Of a stretch of DNA of 47,814 nt, positions 36,900-46,115 are shown piece after piece. Within the stretch, counting starts at the first letter, position 1; each line of letters opens with the position of its first letter. A program made the translations under genes and the position numbers. The notes beneath the pieces were generated by a model. It was given only the letters and a program-made list of their open reading frames with translations. It was not told where the DNA came from and ran no database searches. Location: the NCBI GenBank assembly GCA_947455935.1, contig CANGPV010000005.1:1-47814 (forward strand), written 5' to 3'. The DNA is from Comamonadaceae bacterium. GTDB taxonomy: Bacteria; Pseudomonadota; Gammaproteobacteria; Burkholderiales; Burkholderiaceae_C.

Positions 36900-37063
36900 C
36901 TATGAAATCCATCGTGCTTTACCGTCGCCAAAGAGATCCCTGTCGCTTGGAAAGCCATTGGCGATGGCGACCGTGTGCAGGAGGCGCCCCGCCCACCAGT
37001 TAAGACTGCGCTTTGATCCACTTTGGCAACAGACAACAGAAACAACAGATATCGGAGAAAAAT
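36900..37063 (+). other. ftsA-ftsZ intergenic leader
   Basis: This 164-nt gap is the only long one inside the dcw operon. It holds a weak hairpin (GCCAT/ATGGC near 36954-36968) and, just before the GGAG ribosome-binding site at 37054-37057, a C/A-rich unstructured stretch with repeated AACAGA-like units (37026-37051). No convincing promoter or gene was found, but a separate ftsZ promoter or processing site is plausible. Confidence 0.4.
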
Positions 37064-38308
37064 ATGAACATCGAAATGATTGAAAAAAGTGAATTCAGCT
37101 CTGACACCCAAATCCGCGTGATTGGTGTGGGCGGTGGTGGCGGTAATGCGGTTGAGCACATGATCAAAAGCGGCGTGCGTGGCGTGGAGTTCATTTGCGC
37201 CAATACAGATGCACAAGCTTTGCGTGCAAGTTCGGCGCACCGCGTCATTCAATTGGGTGACAACGGCTTGGGCGCAGGAAGTAAACCAGAGCGCGGTCAA
37301 GCTGCTGCAGAAGCGGCCACCGAAACCATTCGAGACATGCTCGAAGGTGCCAATATGGTGTTTATTACCGCGGGCATGGGGGGCGGTACAGGCACAGGTG
37401 CAGCACCCGTGGTCGCACGTGTTGCGCGCGAAATGGGCATACTCACCGTAGGTGTGGTGACCAAGCCCTTTGACTGGGAGGGTGGTCGTCGCATGACCAA
37501 TGCAGAAGCGGGTTTGGCCGAATTGGAAGCCAATGTGGATTCGCTCATTGTTGTACTCAATGAAAAGTTACTGGATGTGCTGGGTGACGACGTGACCCAA
37601 GATCAAGCCTTTGCATATGCCAATGATGTGTTGCGCAATTCTGTGGGTGGCATTGCTGAGATCATCAATGTGGAAGCTTTGGTGAACGTCGACTTTGAAG
37701 ATGTACGCACGGTGATGAGCGAGCAAGGCAAGGCCATGATGGGCACGGCAACTGCCAACGGCCCCGACCGCGCTCGCATTGCTGCAGAGCAAGCAGTGGC
37801 CTGCCCTTTGCTAGAAGGCGTGGACATGACCGGTGCCAAAGGTGTCTTGGTTTTGATCACTGCAGCCAAAGGCGCGTTGAAACTGGCCGAATCACGCGAA
37901 GCCATGAACACCATTCGCGCTTTTGCTTCGCAAGAAGCGCATGTGATTTATGGAACGGCGTATGACGAAAGTTTGGGTGACCAGATTCGAGTCACTGTGG
38001 TGGCTACTGGTTTAGCCCATGCCGGAAAACGAGTGGCACCACCGCTTACCGTTATTCAGCGCACAGGAACAGACAATGTGGGCTATGCGCCCCAAGCCAT
38101 CATGCCCACAACTGCCATGGTGGACAGCAGTGCTTTAACCAGCACTTCCCCCAGCGTTGCCACACCCGCCGACTACGGTAATGTGAACGTCCCCAGTGTG
38201 TGGCGTACGCGAGACCGTACGCAGGCGGCCGCTAAAGTGGATGCCATGTCCTCTGGTGGCATGGACAACTATGAGATACCTGCGTTCTTGCGCAAGCAAG
38301 CCGATTAA
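37064..38308 (+). CDS. ftsZ: Cell division GTPase FtsZ
   Basis: FtsZ is the tubulin homologue that forms the Z ring. It has 414 aa. It shows [14 protein letters not shown] at the N-terminus, the tubulin signature [13 protein letters not shown], the T7 loop [11 protein letters not shown] (GTP hydrolysis in trans), a linker from about 320 and the conserved C-terminal peptide [11 protein letters not shown] that binds FtsA. ATG 37064 follows GGAG by 6 nt; an upstream in-frame start at 37013 is not preferred because it adds residues foreign to the family. lpxC begins 10 nt after the stop. Confidence 0.98.
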   Translation: MNIEMIEKSEFSSDTQIRVIGVGGGGGNAVEHMIKSGVRGVEFICANTDAQALRASSAHRVIQLGDNGLGAGSKPERGQAAAEAATETIRDMLEGANMVFITAGMGGGTGTGAAPVVARVAREMGILTVGVVTKPFDWEGGRRMTNAEAGLAELEANVDSLIVVLNEKLLDVLGDDVTQDQAFAYANDVLRNSVGGIAEIINVEALVNVDFEDVRTVMSEQGKAMMGTATANGPDRARIAAEQAVACPLLEGVDMTGAKGVLVLITAAKGALKLAESREAMNTIRAFASQEAHVIYGTAYDESLGDQIRVTVVATGLAHAGKRVAPPLTVIQRTGTDNVGYAPQAIMPTTAMVDSSALTSTSPSVATPADYGNVNVPSVWRTRDRTQAAAKVDAMSSGGMDNYEIPAFLRKQAD

Positions 38309-38311
38309 AAT
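38306..38311 (+). promoter_or_regulatory. Candidate -10 of lpxC
   Basis: TAAAAT (5 of 6) overlaps the ftsZ stop and would start transcription at 38318, one base before the lpxC GTG. Co-transcription with ftsZ is the alternative. Confidence 0.3.
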
Positions 38312-38318
38312 CTTCGGC

Positions 38319-39242
38319 GTGCTTAAACAAAGAACTCTACAAACTCTCACTCGCGCGGTAGGCGTTGGTCTGCACAGCGGCCAACGCGTTGAGTTATGTC
38401 TGCGCCCAGCACCACCTGACACAGGTGTGGTGTTCAGGCGTATAGATTTGGCGCATCCGATCGATATACCCGTGACTGCCACTGCAGTGACAGACACACG
38501 GTTGGCCTCCACCATATCTGCACAAGGTGTGAAAGTTCACACCGTTGAGCACTTGATGTCTGCCTGTTCAGGCTTGGGGATCGACAATTTATATGTGGAC
38601 ATCACCGCAGAAGAAGTGCCGATTTTGGACGGTTCCTCGTCTTCGTTTGTGTTTCTTTTGCAAAGTGCAGGCATTGTTTTGCAAGATGCACCTAAGCGCT
38701 TTATTCGCTTGCTAAGTGAAGTCTGCGTCTCAGAAGGTGAGGGTGAGCAACGCAAATGGGCCAAGTTATCGCCCTACCATGGCTACAAATTAAGTTTTGA
38801 AATTGACTTCCAACATCCTGCAGTGGATGCAACAGGTCAACGAGTCGAGTTCGATACTGAAACTGACAGCTATGTCAAAGATATAGCCAGGGCACGCACC
38901 TTTGGTTTTTCCAAAGACATAGAGCATATGCGCGCCAACGGATTGGCTTTGGGTGGTGGCTTAGACAATGCCATCGTCATGGATGACTACAAGGTACTCA
39001 ACAGCGATGGTCTTCGCTACGACGATGAGTTTGTCAAGCACAAAATATTGGATGCTATGGGCGACTTGTATTTGTTGGGGCGCCCCTTGCTAGCGGCTTA
39101 TAGCGCCTTTCGTTCAGGGCACGCCTTGAATAATCGTTTATTACGCGAACTGCTCAGCCAACCCCAAGCCTATGACATCGTCAGTTTTGACGATGAACGC
39201 CGCGCGCCGCGCGGCTTGGCGCAACTCGCGCCAGCTTGGTAA
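38319..39242 (+). CDS. lpxC: UDP-3-O-acyl-GlcNAc deacetylase LpxC
   Basis: LpxC is the Zn-dependent deacetylase that commits UDP-acyl-GlcNAc to lipid A. It has 307 aa. GTG 38319 is chosen because the protein then begins [20 protein letters not shown] like other LpxC; no ATG fits. Zinc ligands lie in [10 protein letters not shown] and in [18 protein letters not shown] is also conserved. No Shine-Dalgarno sequence is visible. The last 62 nt overlap the end of the convergent ruvC, so the two C-termini share DNA. Its place after ftsZ is conserved in proteobacteria. Confidence 0.96.
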   Translation: MLKQRTLQTLTRAVGVGLHSGQRVELCLRPAPPDTGVVFRRIDLAHPIDIPVTATAVTDTRLASTISAQGVKVHTVEHLMSACSGLGIDNLYVDITAEEVPILDGSSSSFVFLLQSAGIVLQDAPKRFIRLLSEVCVSEGEGEQRKWAKLSPYHGYKLSFEIDFQHPAVDATGQRVEFDTETDSYVKDIARARTFGFSKDIEHMRANGLALGGGLDNAIVMDDYKVLNSDGLRYDDEFVKHKILDAMGDLYLLGRPLLAAYSAFRSGHALNNRLLRELLSQPQAYDIVSFDDERRAPRGLAQLAPAW

Positions 39243-39756
39243 CTTGTGCGCTCATTGCCCGCACATGCGCACTGTGACGTGCATGTGCGTGTGTGATGGC
39301 CAGACCCAAAGCATCCGCCGCATCCGAGCCTGGCAAGCCGGGCAGCTTTAACAAGCGCTTCACCATTTCTTGCACCTGCGCCTTGGCTGCCTTGCCATGT
39401 CCCGCAATGGCTTTTTTCATTTGCAACGCGGTGTACTCGGCCACCGGCAATTGATGGTGGACCAATGACGTTAAACAAGCACCGCGAGCTTGACCCAGCA
39501 GCAGACTTGCTTGCGGATTCATATTGACAAAAACAATTTCTACCACTGCCTCTTGAGGGGAATAGCGTTCAACCACTTCACCAATGCCTTTAAAAATAAC
39601 CGCTAAGCGTGCTGGTAAATCATCGCGAGGCAAATGGGTGGTGGTGATGGTGCCGCTGGCCACATAGTGCAAGGTGCTGGCAGTGCTGTCGATCACACCA
39701 AAGCCCACACATTGCAGCCCTGGGTCTATGCCCAAGATGCGAACTGTAGAGCTCAT
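39181..39756 (-). CDS. ruvC: Holliday junction resolvase RuvC
   Basis: RuvC is a 191-aa endonuclease that resolves four-way junctions with RuvAB. Acidic catalytic residues are visible: [17 protein letters not shown] (first Asp), [21 protein letters not shown] (Glu) and [15 protein letters not shown] (the Asp pair). The protein is about 18 residues longer than E. coli RuvC; this basic C-terminal tail is encoded antisense to the end of lpxC. It overlaps mtgA by 4 nt at its start, so it is the last gene of the rnb-tonB-like-mtgA-ruvC operon. Confidence 0.95.
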   Translation of the reverse strand: MSSTVRILGIDPGLQCVGFGVIDSTASTLHYVASGTITTTHLPRDDLPARLAVIFKGIGEVVERYSPQEAVVEIVFVNMNPQASLLLGQARGACLTSLVHHQLPVAEYTALQMKKAIAGHGKAAKAQVQEMVKRLLKLPGLPGSDAADALGLAITHAHARHSAHVRAMSAQVTKLARVAPSRAARGVHRQN

Positions 39757-40493
39757 GGCAGTGTCACCATGGGCATACGCGTCAAAATGATATTGGCGCG
39801 TTCGTTCAAATAAGGCGAGCGAGATAGCTTCTCGTAATACTTAGGACGGGGCAACATGACAGCCAAACGAGCAGACTCCCAAGCGCTTAATTGTGCAACA
39901 GGGTGACCAAAATAATGCCGTGCGGCAGCATCTGCACCAAACACACCTTCACCCCATTCCACGCTATTGAGATAGATTTCCAAAATTCGTTGCTTGCCTA
40001 AACATTGTTCAAGCGCCAGCGTTAAAAGCAGTTCCTGTGCTTTACGAAACAGAGTTCGCTCACCACTCAAAAAAAGATTTTTGGCCAACTGCTGGGTGAT
40101 GGTGGACCCGCCCACCATTTTGGCTGGTTGGTTGATCGCCTGAGCCCTGGCTTGGGCGCGGGCGTTTTTACTCCACGCTCGCTCCAATGCCGCCCACTGC
40201 ACGCCGGTGTGGTTGGCAAACACATCATCCTCAGAGGCGATAACAGCACGCCGAATTTGTGGAGGCAATTTATCCTCTGCTACCCAACGCTGTGACCAGC
40301 GCAAGTCGTGTTGCTGATGGCTGATACGCCACAACTCCGAGCGCTGAAAAGCCGTGGATGATGGGTCCACATAACGCATCGTCACAATGCGGCCCACAAA
40401 AAATAATTGCAAGCCTAGTGCGCACCACATCAGCAGCATCAACCAACGCAAAACACCACGTAAAACAGGATGACGAGAGCGCTGCACGGTCAT
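39753..40493 (-). CDS. mtgA: Monofunctional peptidoglycan transglycosylase MtgA
   Basis: MtgA is a 246-aa GT51 enzyme anchored by one N-terminal helix ([20 protein letters not shown]). It polymerises lipid II into glycan strands but cannot cross-link. GT51 motifs are [15 protein letters not shown] (catalytic Glu), [19 protein letters not shown] and [17 protein letters not shown]. It overlaps both the TonB-like gene and ruvC by 4 nt. It adds to the peptidoglycan theme of the window. Confidence 0.96.
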   Translation of the reverse strand: MTVQRSRHPVLRGVLRWLMLLMWCALGLQLFFVGRIVTMRYVDPSSTAFQRSELWRISHQQHDLRWSQRWVAEDKLPPQIRRAVIASEDDVFANHTGVQWAALERAWSKNARAQARAQAINQPAKMVGGSTITQQLAKNLFLSGERTLFRKAQELLLTLALEQCLGKQRILEIYLNSVEWGEGVFGADAAARHYFGHPVAQLSAWESARLAVMLPRPKYYEKLSRSPYLNERANIILTRMPMVTLP

Positions 40494-41347
40494 TCGCCTT
40501 GCAAAGTGGTTTGCAAAGTATTGTTATGGTCAAAACTAAAGCGCGTCACCAGTGCCAGTTGATCCATCTCGCGGCGCATGGCTTCATTAAACGGCCCATA
40601 GGGGCCCGCATCACGTGCAATTTGCTTGGCATGAAAGTCCAGCAATGGATTGCCCGAGCTTTGTGAAATATCTGTAGAAACCACCTTGCCGCTGGTGTCC
40701 AAGGTGATGACCATGATCAACACACCGTACAACTTGTGGCCTTGCGATTGGGGAAAATATTGCGTTCCACGCTCTTCAATTTTGCGTCGCATCAAATCGT
40801 AATAGCGTGCATAAGTCGCCTCTAAGGTACTGGGGCTGACATACCGTTTTCTTGGCCGTGCATTCTCTTCTTGAATGCGTTTTTCAATTTGAGCCAGCAA
40901 ATTGATCAGTTGCTGTCGCTGGCGTTCAACCGCAGGGTCTTTATTGTCGCTATGGGAGGCATTGAGCTTGGCTAGCGATTGTTTGGTGCGCGTCAATAAC
41001 TCGGCTTGTTCACGTTCTTTTTCAGCGATTTTTTGTTGTACTTGGTTATCGGCTTGGCCTGATCGGGTGGTGGGTGAGTTGATTAACGGCGAGGTCGATC
41101 GGTCGTTGGTGGTTTCACCACCGCCAGCCAAATTGGTTTGTGCAATCGCCTTGGGCTTGGTCGGTGCTTTTTCATCTGACTCAGTATTGACCAATATCAC
41201 TTCCAAGCCAGCATCGCGGACCAAACGGTCGATTGCCTCAGGAGGGCTGAGCCGAACCGCCAGCACCGCAGCGTGCACCAATAAAGAAATGCCCAAGGCC
41301 CAGGGCAGCAATTTATCCGCATTGAATCGGGCTTCAGGCATCCGCAT
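40490..41347 (-). CDS. TonB-family C-terminal domain protein
   Basis: This 285-aa protein has one N-terminal membrane helix (LPWALGISLLVHAAVLAVRL, about 14-33), a polar coiled-coil-prone linker (about 110-165, rich in Gln, Glu, Lys) and a TonB_C-like domain (YGVLIMVITLDTSGKVVSTDISQSSG). The classical proline-rich TonB stretch is missing and no exbBD genes lie nearby, so energy transduction is uncertain; it may instead act like TolA. It overlaps the RNase gene by 14 nt and mtgA by 4 nt. Such a gene beside mtgA is frequent in betaproteobacteria. Confidence 0.78.
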   Translation of the reverse strand: MRMPEARFNADKLLPWALGISLLVHAAVLAVRLSPPEAIDRLVRDAGLEVILVNTESDEKAPTKPKAIAQTNLAGGGETTNDRSTSPLINSPTTRSGQADNQVQQKIAEKEREQAELLTRTKQSLAKLNASHSDNKDPAVERQRQQLINLLAQIEKRIQEENARPRKRYVSPSTLEATYARYYDLMRRKIEERGTQYFPQSQGHKLYGVLIMVITLDTSGKVVSTDISQSSGNPLLDFHAKQIARDAGPYGPFNEAMRREMDQLALVTRFSFDHNNTLQTTLQGE

Positions 41348-43379
41348 CGTCGAGGTTCACCGCAATTGTCAAGGGGCCGGCAGACATTTCTTCATCTTCT
41401 TCGCTGGGCGCAGGTGTTTGCTCAACCGGTGAAAGAGATTCTAAGAATTGTGCGTGAATATCCAAAGCAATCAAGTCCATTTCTCCTAAACGTACACGGA
41501 CTCGGCTACCCCGTTCCAGGGCTGGCGCACCCATGAGGGGGAAAACCAACGGTAAATGGTCGGCACGTGCAAGAGGCGTTTCGCCAGGAAAAGACTTGAT
41601 CAGCGTGGCGTCAAGTTCGGTGATGGCATTTTGTTGCAAGTGTTGCAAGGTCCAAAAACGCTCCATGCTGGCTTGCTGGGTGTTATAGACACTGTAGGCA
41701 GATTCAAAGGCCGTGATGATGGCGAACAGTTCGGCATCCTTAGGCTTGAAAGGGGCTGCCAAAGCAGCGGTTGCTCCATGTCGCACACAGGCAATCAGCT
41801 GCCACTGGTTCACCAAATCGGTGTAGCGACGCAGCGGAGAGGTGCTCCAGGCGTAACTGGGCACACCAATACCTGCGTGGGGCAAGGCTTTGGTGCCCAT
41901 GCGCACTTTGATGCCAGGCGCCAAGGACGCTTGGCTGCGGTAGATGGCGGGTACGCCAAAGCTTGCCAGCCATTGGCCCCACGTGCTGTTGGCCAAGATC
42001 ATGGCCTCGGCAACGATCAGGTCCAGTGGCGCACCACGCTGGCGTACGCTGATAAGCACCTGCTCATCACCTTGTGGGCCGTTGTCGCTAACACCTCGGA
42101 GGCGGAAGTTGTAGTCAGGGCGGTTAAACGTTTCAGGCTTTCCTCGTACCACCTCACGTGCAGCTTTCAAATGTTTGGCTAAGCGAAACAAAAAAGCCAA
42201 CTCATTGTGCGGCATGGCGACTTCAGGGCTGTCCTTGCTGCTCGCACTGCACAACCAGCTTTCAGAGACCACTGCGTCTAGCTGATCGTGGCGCATATTC
42301 GCGACGATAGGCACTTGCTCCAAGCGTGTATGGGATGTCACCACTTCAAGCGTCTGCGCATCGAAGCTGACATACAAAGACAACGCTGGGCAGGCGCGAC
42401 CTTCTTGTAAGGTATAGGTTTGCACCACGCTGTCGGGCAGCATGGTGATTTTGTGGCCGGGCATGTAGACCGTGGAGAGGCGTGATCGGCCGCAAGCGTC
42501 AATGGCATCACCAGGCTGTAACGCCAAAGCCGGGGCCGCAATATGGATACCCACGGTCACACAGTTGCTGCCCAAGCCTTGCACTGACAAGGCATCGTCA
42601 ATCTCGGTGGTTTGCGAATCATCTATCGAATAAGCCCTGACAGCTGCGAGCGGTAAATTGCTTTCAATAGGCGGTGCTTGCAAAGTCGGGAATGCCGTTC
42701 CTTTGGGGAAATATTCAAACAAAAACCGCTGCCAGTGAAAGTCATAAGGCGAGCGAATGGCGCCTGCTTGTTGCAACAACACCAAAGGCGCAGTTTGACT
42801 TGCACGCGAAGCTTCCACCACCGCTTTGTATTCAGCTGCGTTCTTGTCGGGCTTAAACAGAATTTTGAACAGTTGCGCCTGAACCTGGGCTGGACAATGA
42901 CCTGAGATGAGTTGCTGCGCCCATTCGCTGATTTGCTGCTGAAGTTGCTTTTTCTTTTCGATGGCAACCAGTGCCTGTTGAACGATATCAGCCGAAGCTT
43001 TACGAAAGCGCCCTTTGCCTGCACGGCGGAAGTAGTGAGGCGCTTCGAAAAGGCATAGCAATGTGCCGAGTTGCTCGCTGGCACTGGCGTCCTTGGAGAA
43101 GTAGTCTTTTGCCAAATCGACAAAACCAAATTCTTCCTCGGGGGCAAACTCCCAAGCCATGTCCACTTCCATGGCATTGGCAACAGTTTGACCGGCCAGC
43201 ATGAATTCGGCAGGGGAGGGTTTGTCAAACTTCATCAGCAGCTGTGCAGTTTTCACCTTGACACGCTTGCCACTCTCTAGTTCAAGTTGCAAAGATGCCT
43301 CGGCCTCAGACATAACCCGTCCGGTAAGGAATTTCCCGCCTTCTTCATAAAGTGCATACATGGGGGCGGATTCTCCCAT
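41334..43379 (-). CDS. RNB-domain exoribonuclease (RNase II/R family)
   Basis: This 681-aa protein shows the RNB catalytic core from about residue 245: SIDDSQTTEIDDALSV with the metal-binding Asp cluster, IHIAAPALAL, PGHKITMLPDSV and the later STSPLRRYTDLVNQWQL. This subtype resembles the cyanobacterial/plastid RNB proteins more than E. coli Rnb. The N-terminus (GRVMSEAEASLQLELESGKR) looks like a cold-shock-type RNA-binding domain and the C-terminus an S1-like one (GSRVRVRLGEMDLI). It should degrade RNA 3-prime to 5-prime. AAAGGAG lies 6 nt before ATG 43379. It is divergent from rodA with a 22-bp gap. Confidence 0.88.
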   Translation of the reverse strand: MGESAPMYALYEEGGKFLTGRVMSEAEASLQLELESGKRVKVKTAQLLMKFDKPSPAEFMLAGQTVANAMEVDMAWEFAPEEEFGFVDLAKDYFSKDASASEQLGTLLCLFEAPHYFRRAGKGRFRKASADIVQQALVAIEKKKQLQQQISEWAQQLISGHCPAQVQAQLFKILFKPDKNAAEYKAVVEASRASQTAPLVLLQQAGAIRSPYDFHWQRFLFEYFPKGTAFPTLQAPPIESNLPLAAVRAYSIDDSQTTEIDDALSVQGLGSNCVTVGIHIAAPALALQPGDAIDACGRSRLSTVYMPGHKITMLPDSVVQTYTLQEGRACPALSLYVSFDAQTLEVVTSHTRLEQVPIVANMRHDQLDAVVSESWLCSASSKDSPEVAMPHNELAFLFRLAKHLKAAREVVRGKPETFNRPDYNFRLRGVSDNGPQGDEQVLISVRQRGAPLDLIVAEAMILANSTWGQWLASFGVPAIYRSQASLAPGIKVRMGTKALPHAGIGVPSYAWSTSPLRRYTDLVNQWQLIACVRHGATAALAAPFKPKDAELFAIITAFESAYSVYNTQQASMERFWTLQHLQQNAITELDATLIKSFPGETPLARADHLPLVFPLMGAPALERGSRVRVRLGEMDLIALDIHAQFLESLSPVEQTPAPSEEDEEMSAGPLTIAVNLDDADA

Positions 43380-43389
43380 GGCGCTCCTT

Positions 43390-43395
43390 TAAACT
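43390..43395 (+). promoter_or_regulatory. Candidate -10 of rodA (leaderless layout)
   Basis: TAAACT (4 of 6), then TTGCCC and ATG 43402. The predicted start site is the A of the ATG. The promoter must extend into the rnb coding sequence because the gap is only 22 bp. Confidence 0.4.
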
Positions 43396-43401
43396 TTGCC
43401 C

Positions 43402-44556
43402 ATGGCAACCCAAATTGGTAAATACAGCGTGTTCCAGCGCATCACCCCGCTGGTCAAAGGTTTTGACAGTGTGATTGGCTTTGCTGTGTTGCTGTTGGCC
43501 GCAGTGGGTTTACTCACGATTTTTTCCTCTGGCTATGCAGAGGGTCAGCGCTTTATAGACCACGGTCGCAATATGCTGATTGCTTGCGCCATCATGTTTG
43601 CGGTCGCGCAAATTCCACCGCAGCGCATGATGGCTTTGGCTGTGCCCATCTACACCGTGGGCTTGGCTTTGTTGGTGGCTGTGGCTTTGTTTGGCTTGAC
43701 TAAAAAGGGCGCTCAGCGTTGGTTGAATATTGGTATCGTCATACAGCCCAGCGAAATCATGAAAATTGGCATGCCGCTCATGCTTTCTTGGTGGTTTCAA
43801 AAACGCGAAGGCCAGTTGCGTACCTTGGACTTTTTTGTCGGCGGCTTGATTTTGCTCATTCCCGTCGGTTTAATCGTCAAGCAACCTGATTTGGGGACCG
43901 CTATTTTGGTCATGGCCGCAGGCCTGTATGTGATCTTTTTTGCAGGCTTGAGTTGGTGGCTGATCATTCCGCCCTTGGTGCTGGGCTTGGTCGCCGTGGC
44001 CTTGCTGGTGGTGTTTGAACCTACCTTATGTGCCCAAGGCTTCAGTTGGCCGCTGCTCAGGGAATACCAACAGCAGCGCATTTGCACCTTGCTAGACCCT
44101 GGTCGAGACCCCTTAGGTAAGGGCTTTCACACCATCCAAGGCATGATTGCGATCGGTTCAGGTGGGTTTTGGGGCAAAGGTTTGATGCAAGGCACCCAAG
44201 CACAACTCGATTTCATCCCCGAGCGCACAACTGACTTTGTATTTGCCGCTTATGCCGAGGAATTTGGCTTGCTTGGCAATATGTTGCTGATAGGCGGGTT
44301 TTTGGTGCTGGTTTTCAGGGGCTTGGCCATTGCGCTGGAGGGGCCTACTTTGTTTGCACGATTGTTGGCCGGCAGCGTGACACTCATCTTCTTCACCTAT
44401 GCTTTTGTCAATATGGGCATGGTCAGTGGCATCTTGCCCGTCGTGGGTGTGCCCTTGCCCTTTATCAGCTATGGCGGTACGGCCATGGTGACGCTGGGTT
44501 TTGGTATTGGCATTTTGTTGTCGATTGCCAAGGCCAAGCAATTGGTGCAGTCCTAG
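43402..44556 (+). CDS. rodA: Rod-shape peptidoglycan glycosyltransferase RodA (SEDS)
   Basis: RodA is a 384-aa SEDS polymerase with about ten helices that works with PBP2 and MreBCD in side-wall elongation. Motifs are KKGAQRWLNIGIVIQPSEIMK, VKQPDLGTAIL, GMIAIGSGGFWGKGLMQGTQ and VGVPLPFISYGGTAMV. The GTQAQLDFIPERTTDF loop favours RodA over FtsW. ATG 43402 is chosen; TTG 43396 would add two residues. No mreBCD or pbp2 genes adjoin it here, so it may be separated from the rest of the elongation operon. Confidence 0.94.
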   Translation: MATQIGKYSVFQRITPLVKGFDSVIGFAVLLLAAVGLLTIFSSGYAEGQRFIDHGRNMLIACAIMFAVAQIPPQRMMALAVPIYTVGLALLVAVALFGLTKKGAQRWLNIGIVIQPSEIMKIGMPLMLSWWFQKREGQLRTLDFFVGGLILLIPVGLIVKQPDLGTAILVMAAGLYVIFFAGLSWWLIIPPLVLGLVAVALLVVFEPTLCAQGFSWPLLREYQQQRICTLLDPGRDPLGKGFHTIQGMIAIGSGGFWGKGLMQGTQAQLDFIPERTTDFVFAAYAEEFGLLGNMLLIGGFLVLVFRGLAIALEGPTLFARLLAGSVTLIFFTYAFVNMGMVSGILPVVGVPLPFISYGGTAMVTLGFGIGILLSIAKAKQLVQS

Positions 44557-44598
44557 CACCGACTCAACCCGTCGCATACAAGGTTGTTGGTCGACTCC

Positions 44599-44604
44599 TA
44601 CAAT
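44599..44604 (+). promoter_or_regulatory. Candidate -10 of tldD (leaderless layout)
   Basis: TACAAT (5 of 6), then GTCACC and ATG 44611. The start site is predicted on the A of the ATG. The string ACAAT-N-TCACC-ATG is almost identical to that before pyrC. Confidence 0.5.
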
Positions 44605-44610
44605 GTCACC

Positions 44611-46071
44611 ATGATTTCACGCGAACCTACCCTCGAGCGATTGACCATCGCACAAAGCCTGCTCCTCACTCCTTACGGTTTGGACGAATCCCATCTCACG
44701 CAGGCCTTGTCTGCCATTCGTGCTCACCAGGTGGATGATGCCGATTTGTACTTTCAGTACACCCGTGCTGAAGGCTGGAGCTTGGAAGAGGGCATTGTCA
44801 AAACCGGCTCATTCAGCATTGACCAAGGCGTGGGTGTGCGGGCGGTGAGTGGCGAAAAAACCGCGTTTGCATATTCCGACGATATTTCCATGGCCTCCCT
44901 GATGGACGCTGCACATACGGTGCGCAGCATTTCAGCAGCGGGGTTGAATGCCAGCACCCAAGTTCCTGCAAGAGTGATTGCACCCAGCCGATCCCTCTAC
45001 CAAGGCGTGGACCCTATCGGCAGCTTGGACAGCACCGCCAAAGTTCAGTTGCTCGAGCGCTTGGAAAAGCAAGCCCGCGCTAAAGATCCTCGCGTGGTGC
45101 AAGTCATGGCGGGTTTGGCCAGTGAATACGACGTGGTCTTGGTGGCACGGGCTGACGGCACTTTGGCCGCCGACGTCCGACCCTTGGTGCGCTTGTCCTT
45201 GTCGGTCATCGTCGAGCAAAACGGTCGTCGTGAAAGTGGCTCAGCCGGCGGCGGCGGTCGCTTTGGTTTGGCGCATTTTGATGCAGCTTGTTTGACCCGT
45301 TATGTGAACGAAGCTGTAGGCTCGGCCCTCACCAATTTGGAAGCGCAGCCTGCGCCCGCTGGCGAAATGACCGTGGTGCTGGGCTCGGGTTGGCCAGGCA
45401 TTTTGTTGCACGAGGCGATTGGCCATGGCTTGGAGGGCGACTTCAACCGTAAAGGCTCTAGCGCCTTTAGCGGCAAGATTGGCCAACGCGTAGCCGCCAA
45501 AGGCGTGACGGTACTTGACGACGGCACCATCGCCGATCGCCGTGGCTCGCTCAACGTGGACGATGAAGGCCACGCCAGTCAAAAAAATATACTGATTGAA
45601 GACGGTATCTTGGTAGGCTACATACAAGACAGCATGAACGCGCGTTTGATGGGCGTGGCCCCCACCGGCAATGGACGGCGCGAAAGTTATGCGCATGTAC
45701 CCATGCCACGTATGACCAATACTTATATGTTGGCGGGGAATAAAGACCCCGAAGAAATCGTCGCCAGCATGAAAAAAGGCCTGTACGCCACCAATTTCGG
45801 TGGAGGCCAAGTCGATATTACCTCTGGCAAGTTTGTGTTCTCTGCCAGCCAAGCGTTTTGGGTGGAAAACGGCAAAATTCAATACCCCGTCAAGGGCGCC
45901 ACCTTGGTCGGTAACGGCCCCGATGCACTCACCCGTGTCAGCATGATCGGCAATGACATGGCGCTCGATCCAGGTGTGGGCACCTGCGGCAAAGAAGGCC
46001 AAAGCGTGCCCGTGGGCGTGGGTCAGCCCACCTTGCGCATTGACGGCTTGACTGTGGGCGGTACTGCCTGA
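44611..46071 (+). CDS. tldD: Metalloprotease TldD
   Basis: TldD is a 486-aa peptidase that with TldE (PmbA, not in this window) forms a ring and degrades unfolded peptides, for example microcin and CcdA precursors in E. coli. The zinc motif HEAIGHGLEGDF starts at about residue 267 (HExxxH). GSGWPGILLHEA and MPRMTNTYMLAGNKDPEEIV are also characteristic. ATG 44611 gives MISREPTLERL; an upstream TTG at 44584 would add nine residues and has no support. The gene stands between rodA and the aroG leader. Confidence 0.96.
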   Translation: MISREPTLERLTIAQSLLLTPYGLDESHLTQALSAIRAHQVDDADLYFQYTRAEGWSLEEGIVKTGSFSIDQGVGVRAVSGEKTAFAYSDDISMASLMDAAHTVRSISAAGLNASTQVPARVIAPSRSLYQGVDPIGSLDSTAKVQLLERLEKQARAKDPRVVQVMAGLASEYDVVLVARADGTLAADVRPLVRLSLSVIVEQNGRRESGSAGGGGRFGLAHFDAACLTRYVNEAVGSALTNLEAQPAPAGEMTVVLGSGWPGILLHEAIGHGLEGDFNRKGSSAFSGKIGQRVAAKGVTVLDDGTIADRRGSLNVDDEGHASQKNILIEDGILVGYIQDSMNARLMGVAPTGNGRRESYAHVPMPRMTNTYMLAGNKDPEEIVASMKKGLYATNFGGGQVDITSGKFVFSASQAFWVENGKIQYPVKGATLVGNGPDALTRVSMIGNDMALDPGVGTCGKEGQSVPVGVGQPTLRIDGLTVGGTA

Positions 46072-46102
46072 AAGGCGCATGAGGCCTTGAAAAGGCCTGT
46101 GC

Positions 46103-46108
46103 TACATT
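46103..46108 (+). promoter_or_regulatory. Candidate extended -10 of the aroG leader transcript
   Basis: TGCTACATT is an extended -10 (TG-N-TACATT, 4 of 6 for the hexamer). The predicted start site is 46115, one base before ATG 46116 of the leader peptide, which has no Shine-Dalgarno sequence. Confidence 0.4.
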
Positions 46109-46115
46109 AATGCCC

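Noticed and set aside
36902-37003. 33-codon frame in the ftsA-ftsZ gap
   Set aside because: No ribosome-binding site of its own beyond the ftsA end, Arg/Pro-rich random-looking peptide, no family likeness.
46082-46098. Hairpin AGGCCTT/AAGGCCT after tldD as terminator
   Set aside because: Loop of 3 nt and no T run, so not a rho-independent terminator by sequence; it may only be a structural element in front of the aroG leader promoter.
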